Below, piece after piece: positions 25,459-35,358 of a stretch of 64,000 nt of DNA. The stretch's first letter is position 1. Every line of letters starts with the position of its first letter. This stretch comes from Gentiana macrophylla (lineage: Eukaryota > Streptophyta > Magnoliopsida > Gentianales > Gentianaceae): assembly GCA_026214975.1 (NCBI GenBank), contig JAOBSW010000332.1:57410-121409 (forward strand), read 5' to 3'. The notes beneath the pieces are model-generated. The model saw only the letters and a list, made by a program, of their open reading frames with translations. It searched no databases and was not told the origin of the DNA. The translations under genes and the position numbers were made by a program.

Positions 25459-27036
25459 TGTTAAGGGTGTTTTTACACGTTTTATATTGATGTATTTTAT
25501 AATGATTTCCCCCGTATTTATATAATTTGCATAAGAAACGAGGGTTTAATGGATATATTGAGCAAATGAGATTTTAGAAGAGTTAATCGCAAACTAGGTT
25601 GATTTATGTGTTTTAATTGTGATTTTATGATTATTTGAGCATTATTACATTTTGCGATGTTTTTATGTGTTATAGATACATGTTTGAGGCTCAAAAGATG
25701 ATCAAAGGTTGATTAAGTTCGAGCTAATTGATGATAAAAGAGATAATGAAGAAGTGGGATAGAGATAGAAGAGATAAAGATCAATAAATCAAAATCGATC
25801 ATATCAAATCAAGGCGTCAAAGATCTCCGCCCGGTGGACGGGGCGTCGATCTTGATTGGACGGCGCCCAGGGTGTCATCTTTGATTCAGGAAGTTTGGGA
25901 CGCTGGAGTGGGTGCCTATGCAGACGAGCGCCTGGTCGCGACTCGCCCGATTCAAGTATTATTGAAGAGTGGACGGGCGTTCAAGGTTTCAGACGGGCGC
26001 CCGGTGGCCGACTTAGCGAGAACCGACTTTAAAATCTATATATAGTCAATTGTTTTCTCCACAAAAGATCATCATACACACATTATTCAAAACCCTAAAC
26101 CTAGAGGCGGCTTTAGGCTGCGTTTTCATCTTTTATTCCTATTTTTATGCTCTTAATTTAGATTAAACACTAGTTACTTTTATGTACTTTTTACGCAAAT
26201 TTGAGTTCTTTGAGGATGTTCGAGAGGCTAAAAGCTTCATCAAACGAGTATTGTGAAGCCGTCCAACAATTGTTGATTTCGTTTTCTTCGATTATACTTG
26301 TGAGTTTTTAATAAAGGTTGTTTCTTATTCATGTTTATTCATGTTTAATTTGCTTTTATATCGGAAGATATGCATGTGTTGATTGTTTATTGTTGATGGA
26401 AGTCTTAATAAACCCTAGATCACCATGAATAAGAATAGTAATTCGAATCTATAATAAGCGGAAGTTAATAGGTCTGCATTTACTAGGTTATAAACACAAA
26501 GTTTGCACCTTTGATTATTAAACGCGTTAATCTTACATCGGAAGATAATAGATTGATAGATGAACTTTCTAAGGAATTAGGGTTCATGTCTAGGTAAGGT
26601 GAATCACAATCTGAATAAAAACTGCACTATAATCGAGATAGGGAATCAATGCTTGTTGGATAGGTGGATCAATCCTCGTTTGCTCGTTACAAATTTGATT
26701 TAAATCCTTAAAAGCTTGAATTTGTCTAGTTAGTTACTTTTATCCGCATCTTAGATTAGTTAGTTTAAATTGGTTCGCAGCCCGTATCTTCCCTGGCTTT
26801 AGATCATCTCTTCTGTCCAGTTTTACGTTTTAGTTAAAGTTTAATTTACAGTATTTGTTTATTTTTATCCGTTATTTGGCTTAGTAATCGTGACATAGGT
26901 TAGTTAGATAAAACTAGAAACCACAATCGTTTAGTTCCCGTAAGATCGACCCGCATTAGCCTCCATACTACGATCCTTATACTTGAGGTTAACCGGATTA
27001 TTACTTGTTTATTTTGTGTTGATAAAATCCGTGACA
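25459..27036 (+). mobile_element. 5' LTR of element A
   Basis: 1578 bp, TGTTAAGGG to CCGTGACA. The TATA box TATATATA is at 26037-26045, preceded by a GC-rich zone (25820-26010) with degenerate GGACG..CGTCC repeats. It is followed by AAACCCTAAA (telobox) at 26090-26099 and a hairpin at 26100-26117. Positions 315-1578 of this LTR match 46732-47988 closely from GACTTAGCGAGAACC onward; differences concentrate in the GC-rich zone. Confidence 0.95.
26037..26117 (+). promoter_or_regulatory. LTR promoter core: TATA, telobox and hairpin
   Basis: TATATATA at 26037, then AAACCCTAAA at 26090, then CCTAGAG-GCGG-CTTTAGG at 26100-26117 (7-bp stem with one G-U). The right LTR has CCTAAAG-GCGG-CTTTAGG at 47056-47073, fully paired. 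If transcription starts about 30 bp after the TATA, the hairpin sits near the 5' end of the RNA. Confidence 0.6.
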
Positions 27037-27042
27037 AGTTTT

Positions 27043-27060
27043 TGGCGCCGTTGCCGGGGA
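27043..27060 (+). promoter_or_regulatory. tRNA-Asp primer-binding site of element A
   Basis: TGGCGCCGTTGCCGGGGA, identical to the site at 17916-17933 in sense, 6 nt (AGTTTT) after the LTR. It is complementary to the 3' end of plant tRNA-Asp, as is usual for Athila-type elements. Confidence 0.96.
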
Positions 27061-27661
27061 ACCGGACGGTTGTCTAGTTTCTATTTTCGTTTTCTTTTTT
27101 TTTTGTTTTCTGTTTGTTTTTGTTTCGTTTAGTTCCTGTTTTAATCCGTTTTAAATTCCTGTTTTTAGTTGATAATTGTTTTAGGTAGTTGTTAAGTAGA
27201 TAATTAAGGTTTAAAACTTTCCCTTAGTATTTTTCTTGAAGTTAGATCTTCTTTTTTTTTCTGTGTTTTCTGACGTTTTTCCTTCCTTTATCTGCAAATT
27301 CCTGTTCTGTTCTAAGTTTTCCCGTGAGCAAACGGGCGTCTGGGATATTGGACGCCCGTCCGCTGGGAAATTATCAATTCTGTTCTGTTTTATTCACTTA
27401 GACGAGCGTCCATCACTTTTGGACGCCCGTTCAGGTATTCTGTCTGTCAGACGAGCGTTTACATTACTAAACGCCCGTCCGACCTCAATTTCATCTGGAC
27501 GCCCGTCCAATCTTTTGGACGTCCGTCCGGTATTGTTTTCTTTAACACTTTTGTTTCCCTTTTTTCTTTTCCTTTCCTCTCCTTAGGCTTTTAATTTTTA
27601 GTTTAGGCTTTGATCTCTTCGTAGTTTTTAGGTTTTGTTCCACTTGTTTTTGGTCCGGTTT
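27061..27661 (+). promoter_or_regulatory. Untranslated leader with palindromic GGACG..CGTCC repeats
   Basis: About 600 bp, T-rich. Between 27333 and 27530 at least seven copies of an interrupted palindrome occur: arms GGACG and CGTCC with centre CC, AG or TC (for example 27350-27361, 27401-27411, 27497-27508). Centres CC and AG tend to alternate. No ORF is supported. Confidence 0.7.
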
Positions 27662-29312
27662 ATGCAAACTCGGAGTCAAAAGGGTTTGTTAGTATACACC
27701 CCTGACCCCGAGCGAACCATAGTCCGGCCAAACAGTGAATTTCCGCTTCATGTGTTTCCGGCCGTGAGCGGCGAGATCTTGAAGAACAACTAGCAAGAGA
27801 AATCACCGATTTTGTGATAATGGCGCGATAATAGACGTACATTGGCGGACTCACGCCATGCCAAGCGCGAAGTCAAGGTCAACCCGGCTATTGTTATTCC
27901 AGCCATTACTGCACAAACTTTTGAGCTGAAGCCAGGACTTATCCAGATGATGCAGCACGCATCAATTTTTCACGGCTACCAATCAGAGAATCCGCATACC
28001 CACTTACACACATTCTTAGAGATATGCGGTACTACACGCATCCAAGGAGTAAGTGAGGATGCCATTAAACTTAAACTTTTTCCTTTTTCTCTGAAAGGAG
28101 AGGCTAAAGAGTGGTACACCTCTCTCCCTTCGAATCTATCACCACCAGGCGGAACTCAAAAGGAGTTCTTGAGTCAATATTTTCCACCTTCAAAGATGAC
28201 CCAAAGTGCTTAAATGACATTTTCACATTCTATCGAAAGAGAATGAATCTTTCTTGAGTGTTGGAAGAGATTCAAGTCCCTTCTTAGAAAATGCCTCACC
28301 ATGGCTTGCCTTTGGAAAGGCAAGTCAATACATTCTCAAAGTGGATTGACCGAGCTTACAAAAGGCATGGTCAATAGTTCTTCAAGCGGGGCCTTTCAAG
28401 AAAACGCTTTGATGAGGATGGGCATTGTTTGAGGACATTGCCAAATATAACTATGCCCCTCTTATCAAGCAATTCAAGCACCTCCTCCTCCCAAGGTTGA
28501 GGAAGTCAATTTACAAAGTTTGATTGCCATGCTGCAAAAGCAGATGGCCTCCCCTCAAGTTTCCAATCCTATAAATCAAACTTCCTCTTTTCCGCAGAAC
28601 CCTCAGGTTCTGTATTGCGAAAATTGCTGTCAGACCGGCCATATGAATGGCCAATGTCAATTTAACCCCCCTGCACCTTATCAAGTTAATGCTGTTCATG
28701 ACTATGGACAGTACAATCAAGTCACATGTCAAAATTGTGACGAGTTGGGGCACACTTCTAAATTACGCCTATGAACGGACAGAACGCGAAGTGAATGCAT
28801 TCTATGGCCGAGAACAATCAAAGGTTCAATCGGTTTGTGTCGTGGCAATTTTCAAAACCAAGGGTTTAATCCATCTTCAAATTTCAATCCCAACTCAAAT
28901 TTTAATTCCAATCAGAATTTCAATAGAAACCCTGGGTTTAATCAGAATCAAAACTCGAATTTTTCCAATCCTACGCAAAAATTCAATCAGAATTGGCCTT
29001 CCAATTCAAATTCTCAATTTCAAAGTCGGCCCACCAACAGACCTATGCTCCAAATCACCAAAACTCTCAAGGCCCCTCCCAACCTACAAATCTTGAGGCT
29101 AAGTTGGAAGAGCAAAGTAGATCGATGAAGAATCTTGAGAGACAAATTGGGCAACTGGCTGAGCAGTTAGCTTCTAGACCCCCAGGGCAGCTGCCCAGTT
29201 TCACTGAGAAGAATCCGAAGGGTGGTCAAGTTGCTCAGGCTGATTTGAACAAAGGCCAATGTACTGACCTCGTGCCGTCAATTCAGTACGGTAAGGAGGA
29301 GGCGGTGCAATG
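27662..29312 (+). pseudogene. gag: gag of element A (broken)
   Basis: This is the structural protein that would form the particle and bind RNA. The probable start is ATG at 27662 (MQTRSQKGLLVYTPDPE); that frame stops at 27791 after 43 codons. The capsid-like part continues at 27842-28213 with FELKPGLIQMM, HLHTFLEICGT and LKLFPFSLKGEAKEWY, typical of Athila-lineage Gag. Further pieces are a CCHC zinc knuckle (28616-28657, C-x2-C-x4-H-x4-C), a second knuckle from 28729 whose last cysteine is lost, an Asn/Phe-rich stretch (28850-29020) and the conserved tail NLERQIGQLAEQLASRPPGQ (29130-29190). At least four frame changes separate the pieces. Some may be sequencing errors. Confidence 0.88.
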
Positions 29313-30330
29313 AATCTTCGGAGCGGTACTCAAGTTAGTGGTCCTTCCCATCCGAAACCACTAGCCCTCTCGCCATTGATAAGGCGGGAGGGAAAGCTGA
29401 GCACCTACACCCTCAAGCTGCAAGAGAAAACTCGGTGGTGATCCCGAGAGGTGAAGAATTTGGTGATCCTCAAGTGGCTGATCCTTTGAGGACCGGAAAA
29501 GCAAGCGAAAGTCAGGAGGCTGATCCCCCGACTACTGAGAAATCTAAAAAAACTGTTCGTTGGAAGGATCTGGAAGACAGAGCTGTCAGTGCATCCTCGA
29601 AAAAGGTTTTCTCTGAGGATGACCTTAAGAAACTTCCATTTCCACCGAGAAAGAGCAACATTCCTTTGATTGAGGATAAGAAGTACGAAAAGGTGCTAAA
29701 CCTTTTGAAAAATACTCAGGTGAATCTTCCATTGTCGGATGTCTTAGTCGAGATGCCTAAGTATACAAAATTTATCAAGGATGTTGTGTCTTGAAGAAGA
29801 AATTACTTGAGCATGGAAAAGCAGATTGGTGAGGATTGTTCCATGATTAATTATGAAAACTTACCAATTAAACGAGGTGACCTGGCAAATTTGTACTTAC
29901 AGTTTTGATGGGAGGACTAGTCTTCCCAAATTCTTTGTGTGATCTAGGTGCCTCTATAAGCCTTATGCCAATGTCTGTATGCAAACAGCTCGGTTTACAA
30001 AGTCTTCTAGAACCCACTACTATGAGTTTACAATTCGCGGATAGATCCTCTAAGAAAGCTTCAGAATCCTCAAAGAAGTTTTGGTTGATTGATCGATTTA
30101 CCTTTCCAGGTTGATTGGTATGTCTTAGATATAGAGAAAGACGAAAACGTTCCCTTGATTCTAGGAAGACCTTTCTTATCTACGGCTCGAGCTCTCATCG
30201 ACTGCGATGGTGGGCAAGTGACTATCCGAGTTGGTGACCAAGAGGTGAGTTACAATGTCTTAAAGTCCATTCAAGTACCCTCTCGGCCCTCCAACCGGCT
30301 TTTCCATCGATTATATGACGGATGATTTCA
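29313..30330 (+). pseudogene. gag-pol linker and aspartic protease of element A (broken)
   Basis: The linker 29435-29794 has TVRWKDLEDRAVS and FSEDDLKKLPFPPRKSNIPL, which recur in element B. It contains two degenerate VADPL/EADPP repeats, against three in B. A stop at 29792 ends the frame. The protease begins about 29905 with CDLGASISLMP; the catalytic Asp is at 29941-29943 in DLGAS, the form Athila-type elements use instead of DSGA. It continues in another frame from about 30107 with WYVLDIEKDENVPLILGRPF and LSTARALIDCDGGQVTIRVG. A frame change at about 30110 splits the domain. Confidence 0.88.
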
Positions 30331-31749
30331 CCGACTATATGGATAAGCAAGTCATGGTCAGTAGAAGCAGAATATGAGCGATTAGTTGATAATTTGAATA
30401 CTCATGGTAGGGTGAATCTGGATCAACTAGCAGCTGATTTTGAGGAAGAGCTGTTGGAAGGAGAAGCTTTGGCAGTGGGACCACAGAGTAAACTCAATGA
30501 TATTGAGTTGAAAAGTGGAGATATCAAGTCTAGTTTAGAAGCCCCCCCTGCGGATTTGGTGTTGAAGCCGTTACCTAAACATCTTAAGTATGTGTTCTTA
30601 AGAGAGGCGACAAGCTTCCTTTAATCATATCTCGCCAAGCTTTCCCGTCTGTAAGAAATGGCGATTAACGTCTTGAAGAAGAATGAAAAAGCTTTTGGTT
30701 GGCAAGTAGGAGATATCAGGGAATATCTCCGACATCTGCATGCACAAGATCAAGACAGAATGAGGCGCCAAGTGTGTCGTGAGGCCCAATGTGAAGGCTA
30801 AACCTCATATGCAAGAAGTCGTTAAAAAGGAAATCATTAAACTTCGGACATGGGAATCATTTATGCCATCGCGGATAGTGAATGGGTTTCCCGACTCAAG
30901 TAGTTCCCAAAAAGGTGGAATTACAATTGAAAAGAATGAGAAGGAGAGGAAATTGCATTGAGGCTTGTTACTGTTTCTGAGTGCAGATCGATTATCGAAA
31001 ACTCAATGAGGTAACCATGAAAGATCACTTTCCCTTCCATTCATAGACCGGATGCTCGAAGCGTCTGGCGGGGCACGATTTTTTCTTGTTTCCTAGATGG
31101 ATATTCAGGATATTTCCAGATACCCATTGATCCGGTGACCAAGAAAAGACCACCTTCACCGCTTCTTATGGTACATTCGCATATAGACGAATGCCGTTCG
31201 GTCTCTGCAATGCCCCAAGCTACATTTTAATGATGTATCGCTGGCCATCTTTGACGGGCTTGTAGAAAAGTGTATGGAGATTTTTATGGGCGATTTTTCG
31301 GTTTTGGTCGATCTTTTGATGATTGCCTTGACAATCTTGATCAGTGTTATCCAGATGTGTGGAAAAGAACCTAGTACTTAATTGGGAAAAATGCCATTTC
31401 ATGGTAGATGAAGGAATAGTTCTTGGCCACAAGATCTCCGCCAAAGGTATAAGTAGATAGGGCCAAGGTAGAAGCTATTGAGAAGAAGAGTTACCCTAAG
31501 AATGTTCGGGAAGTCCGAGGTTTTCTCGGACATGTCGGCTTCTATAGGAGGTTCATTCAAGATTTCTCCAAGATAGCCAAGCCCCTGCCCACTTTACTAA
31601 AGGAAGACGTTGAGTTTAATTTTGATGAAAGTCGCAAGCAAGCGTTTGAGGAGCTTAAGGATCGTTTAATATCTCGCTCCGATTCTTATATCGCTCGATT
31701 GGAACCTACCATTTGAGCTTATGTGCGACGCATCAAACTATGTTGTTGG
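30331..31749 (+). pseudogene. Reverse transcriptase of element A (heavily broken, active site altered)
   Basis: The N-terminal segment 30361-30606 has VEAEYERLVDNLNTHGRVN and LKPLPKHLKYVFLRE. After 30600 frames change every 50-150 bp. Recognisable pieces include NEKAFGWQVGDI, DYRKLNEVTMKDHFPF, the QEKTTF and MPFGLCNAP motifs, and CHFMVDEGIVLGHKISAKG (about 31390-31450). The catalytic FMDD box reads FMGD here: the first Asp codon (31289-31291) is GGC. Element C has the same change and element B the normal GAT. The later thumb and RNase H start is present as SPRFSRTC-type frame-shifted remnants (GFLGHVGFYRRF in the right frame). It cannot make a working enzyme as read. Confidence 0.9.
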
Positions 31750-32310
31750 TCTTGTTCTAGGGCAAAAGATCAAGGAAAGTTCCGCCTATCTATTACATAA
31801 GTCACACATTGAACCCCTCTCAAGTTAACTATACTACTATCGAAAAGGAACTACGCCGTAGTCTTTGCTATGGACAAGTTTCGTGAGTTACTTGTTAGGA
31901 GCTCAAGTGATCGTGTGGATGATCACGCCGCTTTGCGTTATCTGATGACTAAGAAAGAGGCCAAACCGCGCTTACTACGTTGGATATTGACCCTACAAGA
32001 GTTTGACGTTCAAATTAAGGATAAAAAGGGCAGTGAGAATGTAGTAGCGGATCATGTGTCTAGGATGTTAAGCGAGGAAAAGAATGAACCAGATGATATA
32101 GATCTTTACTTTCCTCTAGAAAACATCATGTTGATCGATGGCCGCTCCCCTGATGTTCCATGGTATTCTTCCATTGTAAACTACCTTCATGGCCGTTATC
32201 TCGATCCAGAGATGTCTTATCAGGAGAAGAAAAAGTTCTTCTCGGATTTAAAATATTTCGTTTGGGATGAACCTTATCTTTTCAAGATCTCAGAAAGATG
32301 GTTTGCTTAG
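31750..32310 (+). pseudogene. RNase H region and pol spacer of element A
   Basis: The open segment from about 31870 has [20 protein letters not shown] and [19 protein letters not shown], the C-terminal part of a Ty3-type RNase H, and then the spacer that leads to the integrase ([40 protein letters not shown]). The upstream part of RNase H, including the first catalytic Asp in LMCDAS (about 31722), is in another frame. Tail residues SERWFA mark a frame change into the integrase zinc finger. Confidence 0.87.
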
Positions 32311-33416
32311 GAGATGTATTCCGTAAATCGAGCAACGCGACATCATTGAGCAAAGGCTACAAAGTGGACCCACAGGAGGTCACTTTGGTCCGTGGAAAAC
32401 CGTTGCTAAGATCTTTCAATCCGGTTTCTATTGGCCTACGATCTTTAAAGATACGGAAGCTTTCAGTAAAAGCTTGTGATAGGTGCCAAAGAACCGGTAC
32501 TGACAAGGCGTTTTGACATGCCTTTAAAACCCATCCTCGAATGTGAAGTCTTTGATGTATGGGGTATCGATTTTATGGGACCATTCCCATCATCTTGCGG
32601 TAATAAATACATCTTAGTCTGCGTGGACTACGTGTCTAAATGGGTGGAGGCCCAAGCCACTCCTCACAATGATCATAAGACGGTGATGAAATTTCTAAAG
32701 AAGAATATTTTCGTGAGGTTTGGATGTCCACGTGCCTTGATCAGTGATGAAGGGACGCATTTCTGCAATCGACCCCTAGAGAAAGTACTTGAGAAGTATG
32801 GTGTTCGTCATAAAATTGGCACACCGTATCATCCGATGACTAGTGGTCAGGTTGAAAGGAGCAACCAGAGCATTAAGAAAATCCTGGAGAAGACTGTTAA
32901 CAGTCATAGGAAAGACTGGAGTCTAAAGTTGGATGATGTACTGTGGGCATATCGAACTGCCTATAAGACCCCCATGGGTACGTCACCATATCAAATGGTC
33001 TACGGGAAACCATGTCATCTGCCTGTCGAGTTAGAGCATAGAGCTTATTGGGCTACAAAGTTTCTGAACTTTGATTCCCAATCTTGTGGGAAGCATCGAC
33101 TACAAAGATATACATGGCTGGGCCGGTCGGACTCCAGGCTTATGAAAGTGCCAGGATTAGTAAGGATAAGATGAAGCTACTCCACGATGCTAAGATTAAG
33201 AGAAGAGAATTTCATGTCGGCGAACAAGTTCTTTTATATAATTCCGGTTACATCTGCTTTTCTGGAAAGTTAAGGACACGCGTTGGTCCGCCCTTTCGAG
33301 ATTCTCCAAATCATTCCGGAGGCGTTCTAGAACTTCGTGGTTATAGTGGTGAACCGTTTGAGTCAACGGTCAAAGATGCAAACACTATATTGGTGAACCT
33401 AAAGAGACATCTTTGA
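32311..33416 (+). pseudogene. Integrase of element A
   Basis: It inserts the cDNA into the host chromosome. The N-terminal HHCC finger (32311-32515) is frame-shifted; CDRCQRTGT is visible. The catalytic core 32476-33110 is open: Asp at 32569 (GIDFMGPF), Asp at 32746 (SDEGTHF) and Glu at 32854 (SGQVERSN). The second Asp and the Glu are 36 codons apart, which is the D,D35E spacing. It continues with [20 protein letters not shown] and [15 protein letters not shown] frame change near 33080 leads to [20 protein letters not shown] and the C-terminal part to 33416. No chromodomain is seen, as expected for the Athila/Tat branch. Confidence 0.93.
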
Positions 33417-33628
33417 TTGTTAAATTTCGATATTCTCGGATGTGGTGTTACTCGGTCGAAGAATTTGACGAGTTATCACCCGACTTGTTCTCCGAGGATG
33501 ACGGTAGTGATCCGTCTGAAGAAGTTCTAGCGGTAGTGGCCGATATGGAAGAGTTAGAAAAGGAGCGACAACTTAAACGTCATCGAGGAGTCGAGGAGGA
33601 GAAAGAACACAACCATGGGGAGACTTAA
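33417..33628 (+). pseudogene. Acidic C-terminal tail of pol, element A
   Basis: EEFDELSPDLFSEDDGSDPS followed by a charged E/K/R-rich end (MEELEKERQLKRHRGVEEEK). Elements B (41887-42138) and C (60656-60940) have the same tail in degraded form, so it is a conserved part of the polyprotein of this family. Function unknown to me. Confidence 0.75.
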
Positions 33629-33801
33629 GAAGGTTTGGAGAGCTTTCAAAGATTTCACCCCATGTGTGAGATGCTGTTTCTGCAGCCACACTCTTCGATC
33701 GTGAGCTTAAACGAGTGTAATGGGCGCGAGAAAGGATAAATGGCCCGATCCGGCCGAGCTTACAATGTGTCGAGCTAACGACATTAACCAAAAAAGCGCC
33801 A

Positions 33802-33817
33802 CTAGGGGGCAACCTAG
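33802..33817 (+). promoter_or_regulatory. Post-pol stem-loop 1 (CTAGG-GGGCAA-CCTAG)
   Basis: It follows GCGCCA at the end of pol. The 5-bp stem has a loop ending GGCAA. Element C has CTAGG-AGGCAT-CCTAG at 60491-60506 (minus). A second hairpin in A (34388-34405) has a different stem but the same loop core GGCA. Confidence 0.6.
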
Positions 33818-33938
33818 ATATCGTTCTTTTAGTTATTTTGTTTTATGCTTTGATAGTGTTAGTATTTAAGTTTAGTTTATTCAGTTTTAGCCTTATTAAG
33901 TTTTTGTTTTTATCCATCGATTAGTTGTGCTTTCTAGA

Positions 33939-34339
33939 TATGGATTTCGGTGTTCAACCGGAGGAGTTACCTTTCCTTAGGAGGATTCCACTCATTCATC
34001 GTAGATGACGGACCGGGAGGAACCATCGTTTTGCACGTAGATTTTGACATTAGTACCCGCGTCAAGACGGTCACCTATGTTCTCATTGTTCCCCGTTGTT
34101 CGGGAGGTGGAGACTTTACTACTGAGGAGTTACAGGCAGCTCTAGGACGTCCTTACACCATCCTCAATGATCCGATGCTGACAGATTTAGCGCTAGTGCT
34201 GCAAGCTGAGCATTTTCGAGGTGTTGATGTGGCTGGTGAGGACTGGGGTTTACAAGATGAGTATGACTTCCCTCCGGCGATTGACATGCTCCGCCGTCTC
34301 ATTCGAGTGATCGATTGGTCGGACATTTATGATGACTAG
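33939..34339 (+). pseudogene. Small ORF between two hairpins, unknown function
   Basis: An ATG at 33939 opens MDFGVQPEELPFLRRIPLIH and stops after about 22 codons. A second frame, entered near 33990, stays open to 34339 (HSFIVDDGPGGTIVLHVDFD, then ending IRVIDWSDIYDD). With one frame repair the product would be about 133 residues, acidic and without an obvious membrane segment. It lies exactly between the hairpins at 33802 and 34388 and has no counterpart in B or C. I do not recognise the family. Confidence 0.5.
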
Positions 34340-34387
34340 CGTTCTTAGGATGTTTCGTCGAGCAAACGACGTAAAACAAAAGCGCTG

Positions 34388-34405
34388 AGTGGGAGGCAAC
34401 CCACT
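34388..34405 (+). promoter_or_regulatory. Post-pol stem-loop 2 (AGTGGG-AGGCAA-CCCACT)
   Basis: A perfect 6-bp stem with loop AGGCAA, preceded by AAAGCGCTG. It has the same loop core and preceding GCGC as stem-loop 1, with a changed but still paired stem. Confidence 0.65.
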
Positions 34406-35358
34406 ATCTTCCAATTGTTTTTATTTATTAGTAATTTTGTACTTCATTTGCTTTTTATTTGTATTTTTGAAGTTTTATTTAAGTTTAATAAGAAAGGGCA
34501 ATTTTGAATTTGATGTGTATGGGAATTTTATGATTTTTGCACTTAAACTGTGTGGACGCCCGTCCAGAACTCTGGACGCCCGTCCGCCTTGACCAATTTC
34601 AGGACGAGCGTCCACTAAGCCTGGACGCCCGTCTGCTTTATTCCCTCCAATCCTGTATGTGATTTCAAATCTTGGACGAGCGTCTAATAAACTGGACGCC
34701 CGTCCAGTTCATCTGATTTCCCAGTGGACGCCCGTCCACTGTGTTGGACGAGCGTCCAACCTCTGTCTATATATACCCCATCATCGAGTGAACCCTCACT
34801 TTTTCAGAATTTCAAAACGCAAAAACGGTTTCTCTCCCTCCTTTTGCCCTAAAATCGTCGATTCTAAACCATTTCGAGCGATTCAAAGTGCTATAGGCCG
34901 CCCTTGATACCCTCTCTTTGATTTTCATAACCAAATCCCCCAACACACGATATTTTTGGAGAATCAGGACCCACTTCAGTCCGACTTTTTGAGCGAAAAA
35001 TCCGATTTTGGGAGCCAATTTGGTGTTGTTTGGACTAATCTTCATCTCGATCAACATCTACTCACCCTACTTGGTAAGTTGGTAACAACTTTTCTGGATT
35101 TCATTCACGTTTTTGTGAGTTCGATCTTTGGGTCGGCTCGTTTTCTTGAATGTCACCTTAATTTGTTTTTTTCTGGTTTTGGTGTTTCTTTCTGCTCTGT
35201 TTTGGTGGTGTGGTGTTGTGATGGGTGATGAATGGGTTGTTTGGTGATGATTATGGATGTGGTTTGTGGTTTGGTTGATTTGAAATCCCGCTTTGGATGA
35301 TAAACGGGTATCCTTTGTGCACATTTGGGTTGTTTGGTTTAGATTAGGCGTGGAAATG
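34406..35358 (+). promoter_or_regulatory. Long untranslated spacer with candidate internal promoter
   Basis: About 950 bp with no supported coding sequence. From 34553 to 34765 it carries about eight GGACG..CGTCC palindromes with centres CC or AG. Immediately after them comes TCTATATATACCCC (about 34766-34779), a strong TATA-box match. About 30-60 bp further on is a C/T-rich, A-rich stretch resembling a 5' leader, and the next long ORF starts at 35359. The arrangement copies that of the LTR promoter (palindromes, TATA, leader), so it may start a separate RNA for the third ORF. The promoter role is inference. Confidence 0.5.

Noticed and set aside
26090..26102. Telomere repeat (AAACCCTAAACC)
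   Set aside because: Only one or two units inside an LTR promoter. I treat it as a telobox, not telomeric DNA.
27043..27060. tRNA-Asp gene
   Set aside because: Only the 18-nt complement of the tRNA 3' end is present, at the position of a primer-binding site. No tRNA body is found.
27236..27586. 116-codon ORF over the leader of element A
   Set aside because: It lies before the gag start, is made mostly of the GGACG..CGTCC micro-repeats, and has no family match.
34812..35324. ORFs on both strands before the third ORF (34812-35057, 34956-35228, 35067-35324)
   Set aside because: Overlapping, low-complexity and in the presumed untranslated leader. The next ORF with domain similarity starts at 35359.
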